A stretch of 64,000 bases of DNA from contig NZ_KB892013.1 of the NCBI RefSeq assembly GCF_000373645.1, forward strand, positions 162,721-226,720, written 5' to 3'. Below, in pieces: positions 7,843 through 16,019 of this stretch (within the stretch, counting starts at the first letter, position 1; each line of letters opens with the position of its first letter). This DNA is from Streptomyces sp. ATexAB-D23. Lineage in GTDB: Bacteria > Actinomycetota > Actinomycetes > Streptomycetales > Streptomycetaceae. Below the pieces are notes generated by a model, which saw nothing but the letters and a program-made list of their open reading frames with translations, did no database searches and had not been told where the DNA came from. The position numbers and the translations under genes are program-made.

Positions 7843-9774
7843 ATGTCCGTAGCCCCGCATCTGCACCTGCCGCCCACCGACCGGATCCTGTCCTCCCGCA
7901 CCGGCTGGACCAGGGCGCACTGGGAGGCGACGGCCGACCGGATGCTGGACGCGCTGACGCCGTACGCGACACCGGGGTTCGCCCAGTACCGGCTGCCCGG
8001 CCGGGGCAGTTGGTCCGGTGTGGTCTCCGACGGCCTGGAGGGATTCGCCCGGTCGTTCCTGCTCGCCGCCTGCCGGATCGCGGGCGCGGGCGGGGCGGTC
8101 GACCCCGCGCTGACCGAGCGGTACGCCGCCGGTCTCGCGGCCGGCACGGACCCGGCGAGCGGGGAGGCGTGGCCGCGCCTGACGGACTGCTCGCAGCAGA
8201 TGGTGGAGGCCGCGTCGGTCGCGGTCGCCCTGCACGAGACCCGGCCGTGGATCTGGGACCGGCTCGACGCCCGGGTGCAGGAGCGCGTCGTCGACTGGCT
8301 CTCGGGCTTCGTCGGCGGCCGCACCTGGGACAACAACTGGCGCCTGTTCCAGGTGGTCTCGGAACAGTTCCTGGCGTCGGTCGGGGCCCCGTACAGCCGG
8401 TCCGACATCGAGAACGGACTCGACAGGATCGAGGACTGGTACGTCGGCGACGGCTGGTACACCGACGGCAGCGGCCGCAACTTCGACTACTACATCGGCT
8501 GGGCCATGCACCTGTACCCGCTGCTGTGGGCACGGATCGCGGGCCCCGGCGGCGACGGCGGCCGGTCCGCCGCCTACCGGCAGCGGCTCGGCCGGTTCCT
8601 GGAGGACTACCCGCACTTCTTCGGTGCCGACGGCTCCCCCGTCCATCAGGGCCGGTCCCTGTGCTACCGCTTCGCCGCGCTGGCCCCGGTCTGGATGGGT
8701 GCGCTCGCGGACTGCACCCCGCTCGCGCCGGGGCTGACCCGTCGCCTCGCCTCCGGGGCGCTGCGCCACTTCGTCGAGCGCGGGGTCCCCGACGAGCGGG
8801 GGCTGCTCACGCTCGGCTGGTACGACACCTTCCTCCCGGCCACCCAGCCCTACTCCGGTCCCGCGTCACCGTACTGGGCGAGCAAGGGGTTCCTCGGGCT
8901 GCTGCTCCCGGCCGACCACGAGGTGTGGACGGCGCGTGAACTCCCGCTGCCCGTCGAGGAGTCCGACACCTACACCGCACTGCCCGCCCCCGGCTGGCTG
9001 CTGCACGGAACCCGCCACGACGGGCTCGTCCGGCTGGTCAACCACGGCAGCGACCACAACCCGCCCGCCCCCGACGCCGAGGGGCCCGACGCCGACCCGG
9101 ACCGGGGCGTCGGCGAGGACGACCCGCACTACGCGAAGCTGGCGTACTCGACGGCGACCGCCCCCGAGTCCGCCCCGCACGCCCACGCCCGCGACATCGA
9201 CAACCACCTGGCGCTGCTCGCCCCCGACGGCACCCCTTCCCGGCGCCGCCGCATCCACCCGCTGCGCTGCGAGGACCGCGTCGCCGCCTCCTGGTCGGCG
9301 GCCCGGCTGCCGGGCGACGAGCACGCGTACCGGATCGAGACGACCAGTGTGCTGCACGGCCCGTGGGAGATCCGGGTCCACCGGGCCGAAGCCCCCGAGG
9401 GCGCGGTCGTCCGGGAGGGCGGTCACGCCGTGGCGCATCCGCGGAGCCCGTACGCCTCTTCGGGGCCCGACTGGGCGCTGGCCCGTACCGCGGAGGGGCT
9501 GACCAGTGCGGTGGTCGGGCTGTACGGCTGGGACGGCGGCGCTGACGGGGCCGCGGTGGCGCGCGACGTGGAGTCCAACGCGTACGGTCCCCACTCGGCG
9601 GTCCCGTATCTGCGCAGCGCCCCCCGCCCGGCCGGACGGAGCGTCCATGTCACGCTCGTGGTGCTCTCCCGCGACCACGTCCACCCGGAGGCGCTGCGCA
9701 CGGCCGTACGGGTGCGGGTCGACGGGGACACGGTGTCGCTGGCCTTCCTGGACGGGCGCACGGTCGAGGTGTGA
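7843..9774 (+). CDS. DUF2264 domain-containing protein
   Basis: 643 aa without a signal peptide, so cytosolic. The N-terminal two thirds look like an alpha/alpha-barrel: WEATADRMLDALTPYATPGFAQYRLPG, DNNWRLFQVVSEQFL, DWYVGDGWYTDGSGRNFDYY. These Trp/Asp/Tyr-rich loops mark DUF2264. The last third is beta-rich. Such proteins occur in polysaccharide-utilisation loci, and I recall related proteins described as exo-acting glucuronidases, but I am not certain of that link. In this locus it could process the unsaturated or uronate oligosaccharides produced by the PL8 lyase after import (inference). ATG 7843 follows CCAGGAG. The 111-bp gap upstream has no clear terminator, so co-transcription with the lyase is likely. 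Confidence 0.82.
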   Translation: MSVAPHLHLPPTDRILSSRTGWTRAHWEATADRMLDALTPYATPGFAQYRLPGRGSWSGVVSDGLEGFARSFLLAACRIAGAGGAVDPALTERYAAGLAAGTDPASGEAWPRLTDCSQQMVEAASVAVALHETRPWIWDRLDARVQERVVDWLSGFVGGRTWDNNWRLFQVVSEQFLASVGAPYSRSDIENGLDRIEDWYVGDGWYTDGSGRNFDYYIGWAMHLYPLLWARIAGPGGDGGRSAAYRQRLGRFLEDYPHFFGADGSPVHQGRSLCYRFAALAPVWMGALADCTPLAPGLTRRLASGALRHFVERGVPDERGLLTLGWYDTFLPATQPYSGPASPYWASKGFLGLLLPADHEVWTARELPLPVEESDTYTALPAPGWLLHGTRHDGLVRLVNHGSDHNPPAPDAEGPDADPDRGVGEDDPHYAKLAYSTATAPESAPHAHARDIDNHLALLAPDGTPSRRRRIHPLRCEDRVAASWSAARLPGDEHAYRIETTSVLHGPWEIRVHRAEAPEGAVVREGGHAVAHPRSPYASSGPDWALARTAEGLTSAVVGLYGWDGGADGAAVARDVESNAYGPHSAVPYLRSAPRPAGRSVHVTLVVLSRDHVHPEALRTAVRVRVDGDTVSLAFLDGRTVEV

Positions 9775-9792
9775 GCGGGAAGGGCGCGGGCG

Positions 9793-10380
9793 TCAGAGTC
9801 CGAAGGCGTTGTCCTCCCTCCGGTGGAGGTGGCAGACCAACTCCTGCGCCAGGGACTTGATGGTGTCGAGCCCGGCCCTTCCCCACGGGCGGGGCACGGT
9901 GTCCACCGCGCAGACGGCTCCCAGCGCGATCCCGGTGCGGTCGATCAGCGGCGCCCCCAGGTAGGAGCGGATGCCTATGTCGTCCACGACCGGGTTGCCG
10001 GCGAACCTGGGGTAGTCGCAGACGTCCTCCAGGACCAGCGCCTTGCGCCGGACGACCACGTGCGGGCAGTAGCCGTGATCGAGGGCCACATACCGGCCGT
10101 TGCGGCCGCTGCCCGCCGCCGTGGCGCCCAGGTCCGAGCCCTTGCGGGTGCCCGCCGGGGTGTGCAGCCCCGCGTAGAACTGGCGGTTTCCGTCGATGAA
10201 GTTGACCATCGAGAACGGCACGTCCGTCACTTCGGCCACCCGGTCGGCGAAGGCGTCGAAGTTGTCGAACGAGGCGTCGGCCCGTTCCCCGAGGCCGAGG
10301 CTGCGCAGCCGCTGGGTGCGGACGGGCGCCTCGCCGTCCACGGGGGTGAGCAGCAGCCGTCCGGCGGCGTGCGGGATCAC
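9793..10380 (-). CDS. GAF-domain protein, last gene of the conservon operon
   Basis: 195 aa. It resembles the GAF sensor domains often found alone: LGERADASFDNFDAFADRVAEVTDVPFSMVNFIDGNRQFYAG is the typical beginning, followed by HGYCPHVVVRRKALVLEDVCDYPRF and IRSYLGAPLIDRTGIALGAVCAVD. The Cys in HGYC and the later Cys fit redox- or ligand-sensing GAF proteins, but no cofactor can be assigned. The GTG start at 10380 overlaps the stop of the GTPase gene by four bases (GTGA), placing it in the cvn operon. Some conservons carry a fifth gene for a cytochrome P450; here the slot holds a GAF protein. Confidence 0.8.
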   Translation of the reverse strand: MIPHAAGRLLLTPVDGEAPVRTQRLRSLGLGERADASFDNFDAFADRVAEVTDVPFSMVNFIDGNRQFYAGLHTPAGTRKGSDLGATAAGSGRNGRYVALDHGYCPHVVVRRKALVLEDVCDYPRFAGNPVVDDIGIRSYLGAPLIDRTGIALGAVCAVDTVPRPWGRAGLDTIKSLAQELVCHLHRREDNAFGL

Positions 10381-11111
10381 GGACGGACCCCCAGGCCGGC
10401 GTGGCCGGGGAGCGGCGCGGCCTCGTCGGTGGCGTTGATGAGGTGCTGGACGAGGGTGACGAGCGTGCCGGTGCCGGAGCTGGCGACGCGGGCGTCGCAC
10501 AGGACGACCGGCACCTGGGGCGCCAGGTCGAGCGCGGCCCGCACCTCGTCGGGGCCGTAGCGGTAGGCGCCGTCGAACTCGTTGACGGCGATGATGAATC
10601 CGATGCCGCGCCGTTCGAAGAAGTCGACGGCCGCGAAGCACTCCTCCAGCCTGCGGGTGTCCGCGATCACCACCGCTCCCAGCGCGCCCTGGGAGAGTTC
10701 GTCCCACATGAACCAGAAGCGTTCCTGGCCCGGTGTGCCGAACAGGTAGAGCACATGCTGTTCGTCCAGTGTGATGCGGCCGAAGTCCATCGCCACGGTG
10801 GTGGAGGTCTTGGACTCGACGCCTTCCAGGCTGTCGGTGGCCGCACTGGCCTGTGTCAGCAGCTCTTCGGTGCTCAGGGGCGCGATTTCGCTGACCGCTC
10901 CGACGAACGTCGTCTTGCCGACCCCGAATCCGCCCGCCACCAGGATCTTGAGCGCGACGGGGAAGCCCTCGGGGGCGGCGGGGGCTTCGGCGTACCCGGA
11001 CGTCGCGGTGGAGTGCGCGTACCCGTTGCCGGACGCGTCGTCCGCGTAGCCGTAGCCGTAACCGGAGTGGTCCGGGTAGCCGTAGCCGTCAGAGCTGTCG
11101 TCGTAAGCCAT
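10377..11111 (-). CDS. Conservon GTP/ATP-binding protein (CvnD-type small GTPase)
   Basis: 244 aa. The P-loop GGFGVGKTTFVGA follows a Gly/Tyr-rich N-terminal tail of about 55 residues (repeated GYGY). A switch region (LFGTPGQERFWFMWDELSQGALG) and the base-recognition motif VNEFDGA are also visible. This is the CvnD class of Ras/MglA-like GTPases that form signalling modules with a kinase-like ATPase, a roadblock protein and a DUF742 protein. ATG 11111 is preceded by GGAGG and overlaps the DUF742 gene by 23 bp. The Gly/Tyr-rich tail is longer than in many paralogues and looks disordered. Confidence 0.9.
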   Translation of the reverse strand: MAYDDSSDGYGYPDHSGYGYGYADDASGNGYAHSTATSGYAEAPAAPEGFPVALKILVAGGFGVGKTTFVGAVSEIAPLSTEELLTQASAATDSLEGVESKTSTTVAMDFGRITLDEQHVLYLFGTPGQERFWFMWDELSQGALGAVVIADTRRLEECFAAVDFFERRGIGFIIAVNEFDGAYRYGPDEVRAALDLAPQVPVVLCDARVASSGTGTLVTLVQHLINATDEAAPLPGHAGLGVRP

Positions 11112-11460
11112 CGAGCACTGCCTCCAGCAGATGTCGGTCGGTGGGGGTGTCATGGAAGGCGGGCGCGTGGGCGGTGACGGCGCCGCAGTCGACCAGGTCC
11201 GAGAGGAGCACCTTGGTCACGACGGCGGGCAGCCTCAGGTGTGCGGCGATCTCGGCCACCGATGTGGGTCCCTCGCACAGCCCGAGTGCCACCGAGTGCT
11301 CGGGGCCGAGGTGGGTCTGCGGAACGGTCCCGGTGGCCATCACCAGGGACAGCAGGTCGAGCACGGCTGTGGGACGGGTACGGCCGTTGCTCACCGTGTA
11401 GGGGCGGATGAGGCGGCCCGCCGCGTCGTCGAGCAGCGGCCCGTCCTGGGTGACCGCCAT
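11089..11460 (-). CDS. DUF742 protein (CvnC-type)
   Basis: A 123-aa winged-helix-like protein: AGRLIRPYTVSNGRTRPTAVLDLLSLV, then SVALGLCEGPTSVAEIAAHLRLPAVVTKVLLSDLVDCGAV, ending in HLLEAVLDGLRRQL. This is DUF742, the third component of conservons, thought to bind the GTPase or act with the roadblock protein. ATG 11460 is used here; a GTG at 11466 would overlap the roadblock stop by four bases and is equally plausible. The 3' end overlaps the GTPase gene. Confidence 0.9.
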   Translation of the reverse strand: MAVTQDGPLLDDAAGRLIRPYTVSNGRTRPTAVLDLLSLVMATGTVPQTHLGPEHSVALGLCEGPTSVAEIAAHLRLPAVVTKVLLSDLVDCGAVTAHAPAFHDTPTDRHLLEAVLDGLRRQL

Positions 11461-11462
11461 GC

Positions 11463-11897
11463 TCACAGCCCCGCGGCGCCCGGCATCCCGGCCGCCTGTC
11501 TGGCCGGTGTCGTGAGATAGGGCCGGACGCTCTTGACCAGCATGGCCATCTCGTAGCCGAGCACGGCGGCGTCGGCGTTGCGTCCGGCGAGCACGGCCAG
11601 ACACGTCCCGGAGCCGGCGGTGGCCACGAACAGGAGCGTCGAGTCGAGCTCCACGACCACCTGGCGGACCTCTCCGTTGTCCCCGAACCTGGCTCCGGCG
11701 CTGCGGCCCAGCGAGTACAGGCCGGCCGCCAGCGCCGCCATGTGGTCGGCGCTGTCGGCGTCCATGCCGTGGAGGGATTTCACCAGCCCGTCGGCGGAGA
11801 GCAGGACCGCGCTGCTGGTGTACGGCACACGCTGTACCAGGCCGCTCAGCAACCAGTCGAGGTCCGAGACCTGACCGGACGGCATATCGGTCGCCAT
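11463..11897 (-). CDS. Roadblock/LC7 domain protein (CvnB-type)
   Basis: 144 aa. LDWLLSGLVQRVPYTSSAVLLSADGLVKSLHG and the following AAGLYSLGRSAGARFGDNGEVRQVVVEL are the standard roadblock fold of GTPase-regulatory proteins. Together with MglA-like GTPases such proteins act as activating or scaffolding subunits. ATG 11897 follows AAGGAG. It is the second gene of the cvn operon, seven bases after the kinase-like gene. Confidence 0.92.
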   Translation of the reverse strand: MATDMPSGQVSDLDWLLSGLVQRVPYTSSAVLLSADGLVKSLHGMDADSADHMAALAAGLYSLGRSAGARFGDNGEVRQVVVELDSTLLFVATAGSGTCLAVLAGRNADAAVLGYEMAMLVKSVRPYLTTPARQAAGMPGAAGL

Positions 11898-11904
11898 GGT
11901 GCAT

Positions 11905-13776
11905 CTACTCCTTGGTGGGGTTCGCTGCGAGGGGGTCGTGGTCGCCTGGGTAGGCCCCGGCACCATGCGGGTGCGCGGACGCGGGCGCGCCCCGGACGGG
12001 GAGCGGCTGGAGCGGTGCCCCGACCTGCGCGGCCGTCGTGGTGCGGGTGGCACCGGCCGGCGTCTCCGGTGCGGGCTCCGGCTCGGCCTCGGACTCGGCG
12101 CGGGCCTCGGCGAGGTCGATGCCGCGCCGGAAGGCGGCCACGAGCCCGGGGTCGTGCAGGACGGGCTCGTCATCGGGCCGCGGGGCGGGGGCCTCCCTGA
12201 GCTGCGGGACCAGGTGCTCCTGGTTGGCGCGTTTGGGGAGCTGGGGCCGGTCCATGGTGTCGCGGACCGCCGCCGCCCCGGTCGGGGCCCGGTCGGCGGG
12301 GGCGGGCGTCGCCGCCCGTTCGGCGCGCAGGGGAAGCGGTGGGGCCTCGTCCTGGCGGCGCGTCTGCTGCGGGGGGCGGTCGAGCCGCAGCTGCCGGCTG
12401 GGGACGTACGGCCGGCGCTCCGGCTCGGGGGCGGGCGCCGGGGCCGGGTCGCGGGGCGCGACGGTGTCCTCCTGGGGCGGCGGGCGGTGTACCGGCCCGG
12501 GGGCCGGGACCGGCGCGTCGGCGGTGGGACCGGAGAAGTCGTCGTCGGCGCCGAGCAGGGTCTGCGGCAGCACGAGTACGGCCTGGGTGCCGCCGTAGAT
12601 GTTGCTCTGGAGCCGTACGGCGATGCCGTGCCGCCGAGCCAGCGAGGCCACCACGAACAGCCCGATCCGGCCGTCCTGGAGCAGGCGGGCGACGTTGACC
12701 TGGTCGGGGTCGGTGAGCAGGGCGTTCATCCGCTTCTGCTCGTCCTCCGGCATGCCCAGTCCGCGGTCCTCCACCTCCAGGGCGAGCCCGGCGGTGACGT
12801 GCTGGGCCCGCAGCAGCACCTGGGTGTGCGGGGCGGAGAACACGGTGGCGTTCTCCACGAGTTCGGCCAGCAGGTGGATGACGTCGGCCACGGCGTGGCC
12901 CCGGAGGGTGCCGTAGATCGGGGGCACGAGCTTGACCCGCGGGTAGTGCTCGACCTCGGCGATGGCCGAGCGCAGCACCTCGGTCATGGTGACCGGGTTG
13001 CTCCACTGGCGGCGGGAGACGGCGCCGCCGAGCACGGCGAGGTTCTCGGCGTGCCGGCGGATGCGGGTGGCCAGGTGGTCGACGTGGAAGAGGCCCTTGA
13101 GCAGGTCCGGGTCCTCGACCTCGTGCTCCAGCTCGTCGAGCAGCTGGATCTCGCGGTGCACGAGCGACTGGAGGCGGCGGGCGAGGTTGACGAAGACCTC
13201 GACCTTCTGGTCCTCGCCGCTGTTCTCGGAGAGCTGTGCGGCGTGGACGACGGCGTCCACGGCGGCCTCCTGCTGGCGGCCGAGCTCCTGGGCGAGCAGT
13301 TCGAAGGGGTCGCTGCCGGGTACGGGGGGCTGCGGGGAGCGTCTGGCGGGGACGGGCTCGCCGTTGCGCAGCCGCTCCACCACACTTTGCAGCTCCGCCT
13401 GGCCCTGGGCGCTGGTCCGGCGCAGCGCGAGGCAGCGGCCGAGGACCGTGGTGGCGGCCCGGTTGGCGGCGAGGAAGGCGGCGAGGATCGAGGCGAGGGC
13501 GAGCGCGCCGGCGGAGCCCAGCGCGGTCCAGAGTTCGGTGGACGGCCGGGCGTGGCCCGCGCGGGCGGTGAAGATGACGGCCGCGGCGCCGGCGAGGGCG
13601 ACGGCGAGGGCCGGCAGCACGGCGGTGCGCAGGAGTTGAGGGCGTATGCGCGCCTCGGGGGACGGCCGGGCGGCGCGCGGTCTGGCCGCGGCCGAGTGGG
13701 AACGGGCGCCCGGTCGGCCGTGCCGCCCGCCCTCTCGTCGATCCGGTCGCGCGTCGGGTGCGCGAAGTTGAGACAT
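11905..13776 (-). CDS. Membrane sensor-kinase-like ATPase (CvnA-type)
   Basis: 623 aa. Two membrane helices lie near residues 55-110 (LLRTAVLPALAVALAGAAAV and LGSAGALALASILAAFLA), followed by a helical signalling region and a HATPase_c domain with N-box HLLAELVENATVFS and G-box VEDRGLGMPEDEQ. The last ~200 residues are Pro/Arg-rich and probably disordered. No dimerisation His box typical of kinases is evident, as in other nitrate-sensor-like conservon proteins. It heads the cvn operon. The start ATG 13776 follows GAGGAC; an upstream in-frame start would extend into the leader. Confidence 0.9.
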   Translation of the reverse strand: MSQLRAPDARPDRREGGRHGRPGARSHSAAARPRAARPSPEARIRPQLLRTAVLPALAVALAGAAAVIFTARAGHARPSTELWTALGSAGALALASILAAFLAANRAATTVLGRCLALRRTSAQGQAELQSVVERLRNGEPVPARRSPQPPVPGSDPFELLAQELGRQQEAAVDAVVHAAQLSENSGEDQKVEVFVNLARRLQSLVHREIQLLDELEHEVEDPDLLKGLFHVDHLATRIRRHAENLAVLGGAVSRRQWSNPVTMTEVLRSAIAEVEHYPRVKLVPPIYGTLRGHAVADVIHLLAELVENATVFSAPHTQVLLRAQHVTAGLALEVEDRGLGMPEDEQKRMNALLTDPDQVNVARLLQDGRIGLFVVASLARRHGIAVRLQSNIYGGTQAVLVLPQTLLGADDDFSGPTADAPVPAPGPVHRPPPQEDTVAPRDPAPAPAPEPERRPYVPSRQLRLDRPPQQTRRQDEAPPLPLRAERAATPAPADRAPTGAAAVRDTMDRPQLPKRANQEHLVPQLREAPAPRPDDEPVLHDPGLVAAFRRGIDLAEARAESEAEPEPAPETPAGATRTTTAAQVGAPLQPLPVRGAPASAHPHGAGAYPGDHDPLAANPTKE

Positions 13777-14110
13777 CAGCGTCCTCGGTACGTGGGGCCC
13801 CAGGAATCTGCATTCATGTGGTGGCACCTACGGTGGTCGGTCGTTCTCGGGGTCATCGGCCGGGCAGGCCCGGAGAATATGAGCCCACCGTTGATCACCG
13901 GGCACTCACGGTAGTCGTCAGGTGCGCGGGCGTGAGGGGCAGTTGGGGAACTTGCCCGCCATCCGTCCCGCTCTGGTATGAGCACTCGCACGAACGACCG
14001 ATTCCTCCGGGGCCGATTCCGGGTCAACTGCCCGCGAAGGGGGGTGCCATGACGCGAGCGAGCCCCCTCGACGGCGGTCGAGGGGGCTTGCCTGCCGGGG
14101 TACGTACGCG
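13777..14110. other. Intergenic region upstream of the conservon operon
   Basis: 334 bp with no convincing gene. It should contain the promoter of the cvn operon (minus strand), but I see no strong -35/-10 pair. The right end holds the hairpin at 14061-14088. A plus-strand TATGAG box near 13977 would allow a short RNA ending at that hairpin, but this is speculative. Confidence 0.4.
14061..14088 (-). terminator. Hairpin terminator downstream of the esterase gene
   Basis: AGCCCCCTCGAC and GTCGAGGGGGCT form a perfect 12-bp stem around GGCG, 22 bases beyond the stop of the minus-strand esterase gene. No U tract follows, which is common in Streptomyces. Confidence 0.75.
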
Positions 14111-15103
14111 CTACGCCTTGCGGAGCCTGCCGATGATTCCGTCGAGGTCGTGGGTGAACAGGGCGGGACGGACGAAGTGCCCGCCGGGTTCCTCGTGCCA
14201 CTCGTGAGGGATCCCGGCCTGCCCGAGCAGTCCCCGGAACTCGCGCTGTCCGGCGAGCACCTGGTTCTCGTTGACCTGGTCGAACCAGTTGACCGGGTCG
14301 GGGCTGGTGCCGGCGACCAGGAAGACCCGCTTGTTGCGGTAGCTCTCGACGCGCTGGACCGGGTTGTCGGCGCTGACCCGGGCCTCGTCCCACAGCGGCA
14401 TGCCGTAGACCGAGCCGCCGCCCAGCTCCACCGCGGCCGACGAGACGTTGGCCCAGTGCGTGACCAGACCGGCGTCGCGGCGCAGGCTGGCCGGACCGGA
14501 GTGCGCGCTCACGGAGGCGAAGTGCCCGTAGTACTTGGCCGCGTACTTCAGCGCGCCGAACCCGCCCATGGAGAAGCCGGAGACGGCCCGGCCGTCGTAT
14601 TCGGCGTACGTACGGAAGTTGGCGTCGATCCACGGGAGCAGCTGGGCGATGTGGAAGGTCTCCCAGTTGCGCGGGCCGGTGTTGGAGCTGACCGGGTTGG
14701 AGTACCAGCCCGCGTGTCCGCCGTCGGGCATCACCACGATGAGCGGCTTGCCGGCCGTCCAGGCACGGATGCCCATGCGGTCGAAGGTGATGAAGTCCTG
14801 GTCGGTGCCGCCGCCGTGGAACAGGTAGAGCACCGGGTAGGTGCGGCCGCTCGTGTGGTAGCCGTCGGGGAGCAGGACGTTGACGCCCGGGTTCCAGCCG
14901 ATCGCGTCCGTCGCGAAGCGGTAGTACCACATGCGCGGGTCGCTCTCGTTGCGGTCCACGATGCGCAGTCCGAATCCGTCGCCTGCCGCGCTGGCGGGCG
15001 AGGCCGACGCGAGCAGGCCGGCGGTCCCGAGGGCCATCGCCGCGGAGAGTCCTCCGGCGGCCCTGATGACGTTCCTGCGGCTGGGGCGGTGATCGCTCAC
15101 CAT
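14111..15103 (-). CDS. Secreted esterase / antigen-85-like alpha/beta hydrolase
   Basis: 330 aa with a Tat-like signal (SRRNVIRAAGGLSAAMALG then ASA) and a mature alpha/beta-hydrolase. VNVLLPDGYHTSGRTYPVLYLFHGGGTDQDF contains the oxyanion-hole strand, and GFSMGGFGALKYAA the nucleophile elbow with Ser at about 178. The C-terminal HEEPGGHFVRPALF supplies the catalytic His. It belongs to the esterase-D/mycolyltransferase-like family. In non-mycolate actinobacteria these act as secreted carboxylesterases; the substrate is unknown. The Shine-Dalgarno AGGAGG lies very near ATG 15103; GTG 15100 is an alternative start. A strong hairpin follows the gene. Confidence 0.85.
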   Translation of the reverse strand: MVSDHRPSRRNVIRAAGGLSAAMALGTAGLLASASPASAAGDGFGLRIVDRNESDPRMWYYRFATDAIGWNPGVNVLLPDGYHTSGRTYPVLYLFHGGGTDQDFITFDRMGIRAWTAGKPLIVVMPDGGHAGWYSNPVSSNTGPRNWETFHIAQLLPWIDANFRTYAEYDGRAVSGFSMGGFGALKYAAKYYGHFASVSAHSGPASLRRDAGLVTHWANVSSAAVELGGGSVYGMPLWDEARVSADNPVQRVESYRNKRVFLVAGTSPDPVNWFDQVNENQVLAGQREFRGLLGQAGIPHEWHEEPGGHFVRPALFTHDLDGIIGRLRKA

Positions 15104-15155
15104 GACCTCCTGGTGGCAAGGGTGCGCGGACGTGGCCGGGACGGGGCGGGGGCGG

Positions 15156-15872
15156 TCATGCCGAGTAGCCCTTCGGCGGGATCAGCGTGGCGAGCTGGTC
15201 GAAGGAGATCCAGTAGATCTGGTTGCCGCTGAAGGAGGCGGGGTCGGCGATGAGGACGGTGCGGTCGGCCTCGTCATAGCCGAAGACCGTGAAGTAGTGG
15301 TAGATCGTCTGGTTCGAGGGGTAGCCGGGCGGCTGGTTGCCGGGCGGCGCCACGATGTTGGTGACCAGCGGGTAGTTGCGGTCGATGTCGAAGACGATGT
15401 CGTACCAGAGCAGGTCCCGCTGGGCCTGGGTCGGCGGATCGTTCGGCATCTCCTTGGTCTCGTACCAGCCGCCGCCGAGGTTGGCGTTGAGCACCCCGGT
15501 GACCTGGGATATGTGGTCGGTGCCGTTCTCGGTGGTGCCGAGCTGCCAGGCGAGGTCGGCCTGGCTGGGCGGGGCGGTGCGGGCGGAGAGAGCGATGCGG
15601 GTGGCGGCCGGTCCGCACCAGTATCCGGTCTGCTGGACCTGGTAGTCGATCTCCAGCCAGTGCGCGCTCGCCGTGCTTCCGGCGTCGACGGTCAACCGGG
15701 TGCCCGGCTGGTTGTGTCCGCTGAGGACGGCGGTCCCGGCCGATGAGCCGTGGGCGAGCACGGCCGCGGGGGCGAGGTGCGGGGTGGGTGCGGACGCGAA
15801 TGCGGTGCCGGGCTGGAGGAGGGCTCCGAGGGCGACCGCGGCAACGGCGGAGGACACGAGTCTCTTGCGCAT
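15156..15872 (-). CDS. Secreted C39-family peptidase-like protein
   Basis: 238 aa with a classical Sec signal (MRKRLVSSAVAAVALGALLQPGTAFASA). The mature domain is papain-like Peptidase_C39_2: QQTGYWCGPAATRIAL with the catalytic Cys at about residue 86, YHYFTVFGYDE with the catalytic His, and IADPASF with the Asp. Such stand-alone C39 proteins are exported proteases of unknown substrate, distinct from the bacteriocin-exporter C39 domains. ATG 15872 follows AGGAG. The esterase gene starts 52 bp downstream on the same strand, so the two secreted hydrolases may be co-expressed. Confidence 0.85.
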   Translation of the reverse strand: MRKRLVSSAVAAVALGALLQPGTAFASAPTPHLAPAAVLAHGSSAGTAVLSGHNQPGTRLTVDAGSTASAHWLEIDYQVQQTGYWCGPAATRIALSARTAPPSQADLAWQLGTTENGTDHISQVTGVLNANLGGGWYETKEMPNDPPTQAQRDLLWYDIVFDIDRNYPLVTNIVAPPGNQPPGYPSNQTIYHYFTVFGYDEADRTVLIADPASFSGNQIYWISFDQLATLIPPKGYSA

Positions 15873-16019
15873 GAAGGCTCCTGAGGGTGGGGGGCGGGCC
15901 TCGCGTGCAGCAACGGCCGGGGTACGCGCGGCCGTGTGCGACGGCCCTCAGGGTCGTCCCGGCCCGGCCACGGGCGCAAGCGCCGAAAGCTGGGGCTTAC
16001 GCGTGCGGCTGACGCGCCG

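Noticed and set aside
4036..8769. Minus-strand open frame of 1577 codons opposite the M60, PL8 and DUF2264 genes
   Set aside because: It is antisense to three well-supported genes, has no recognisable domain, and reads as Arg/Gly/Ala/Val-rich sequence typical of GC-biased shadow frames.
11896..13914. Plus-strand open frame opposite the conservon ATPase
   Set aside because: Shadow of the minus-strand gene, which has N-box and G-box motifs.
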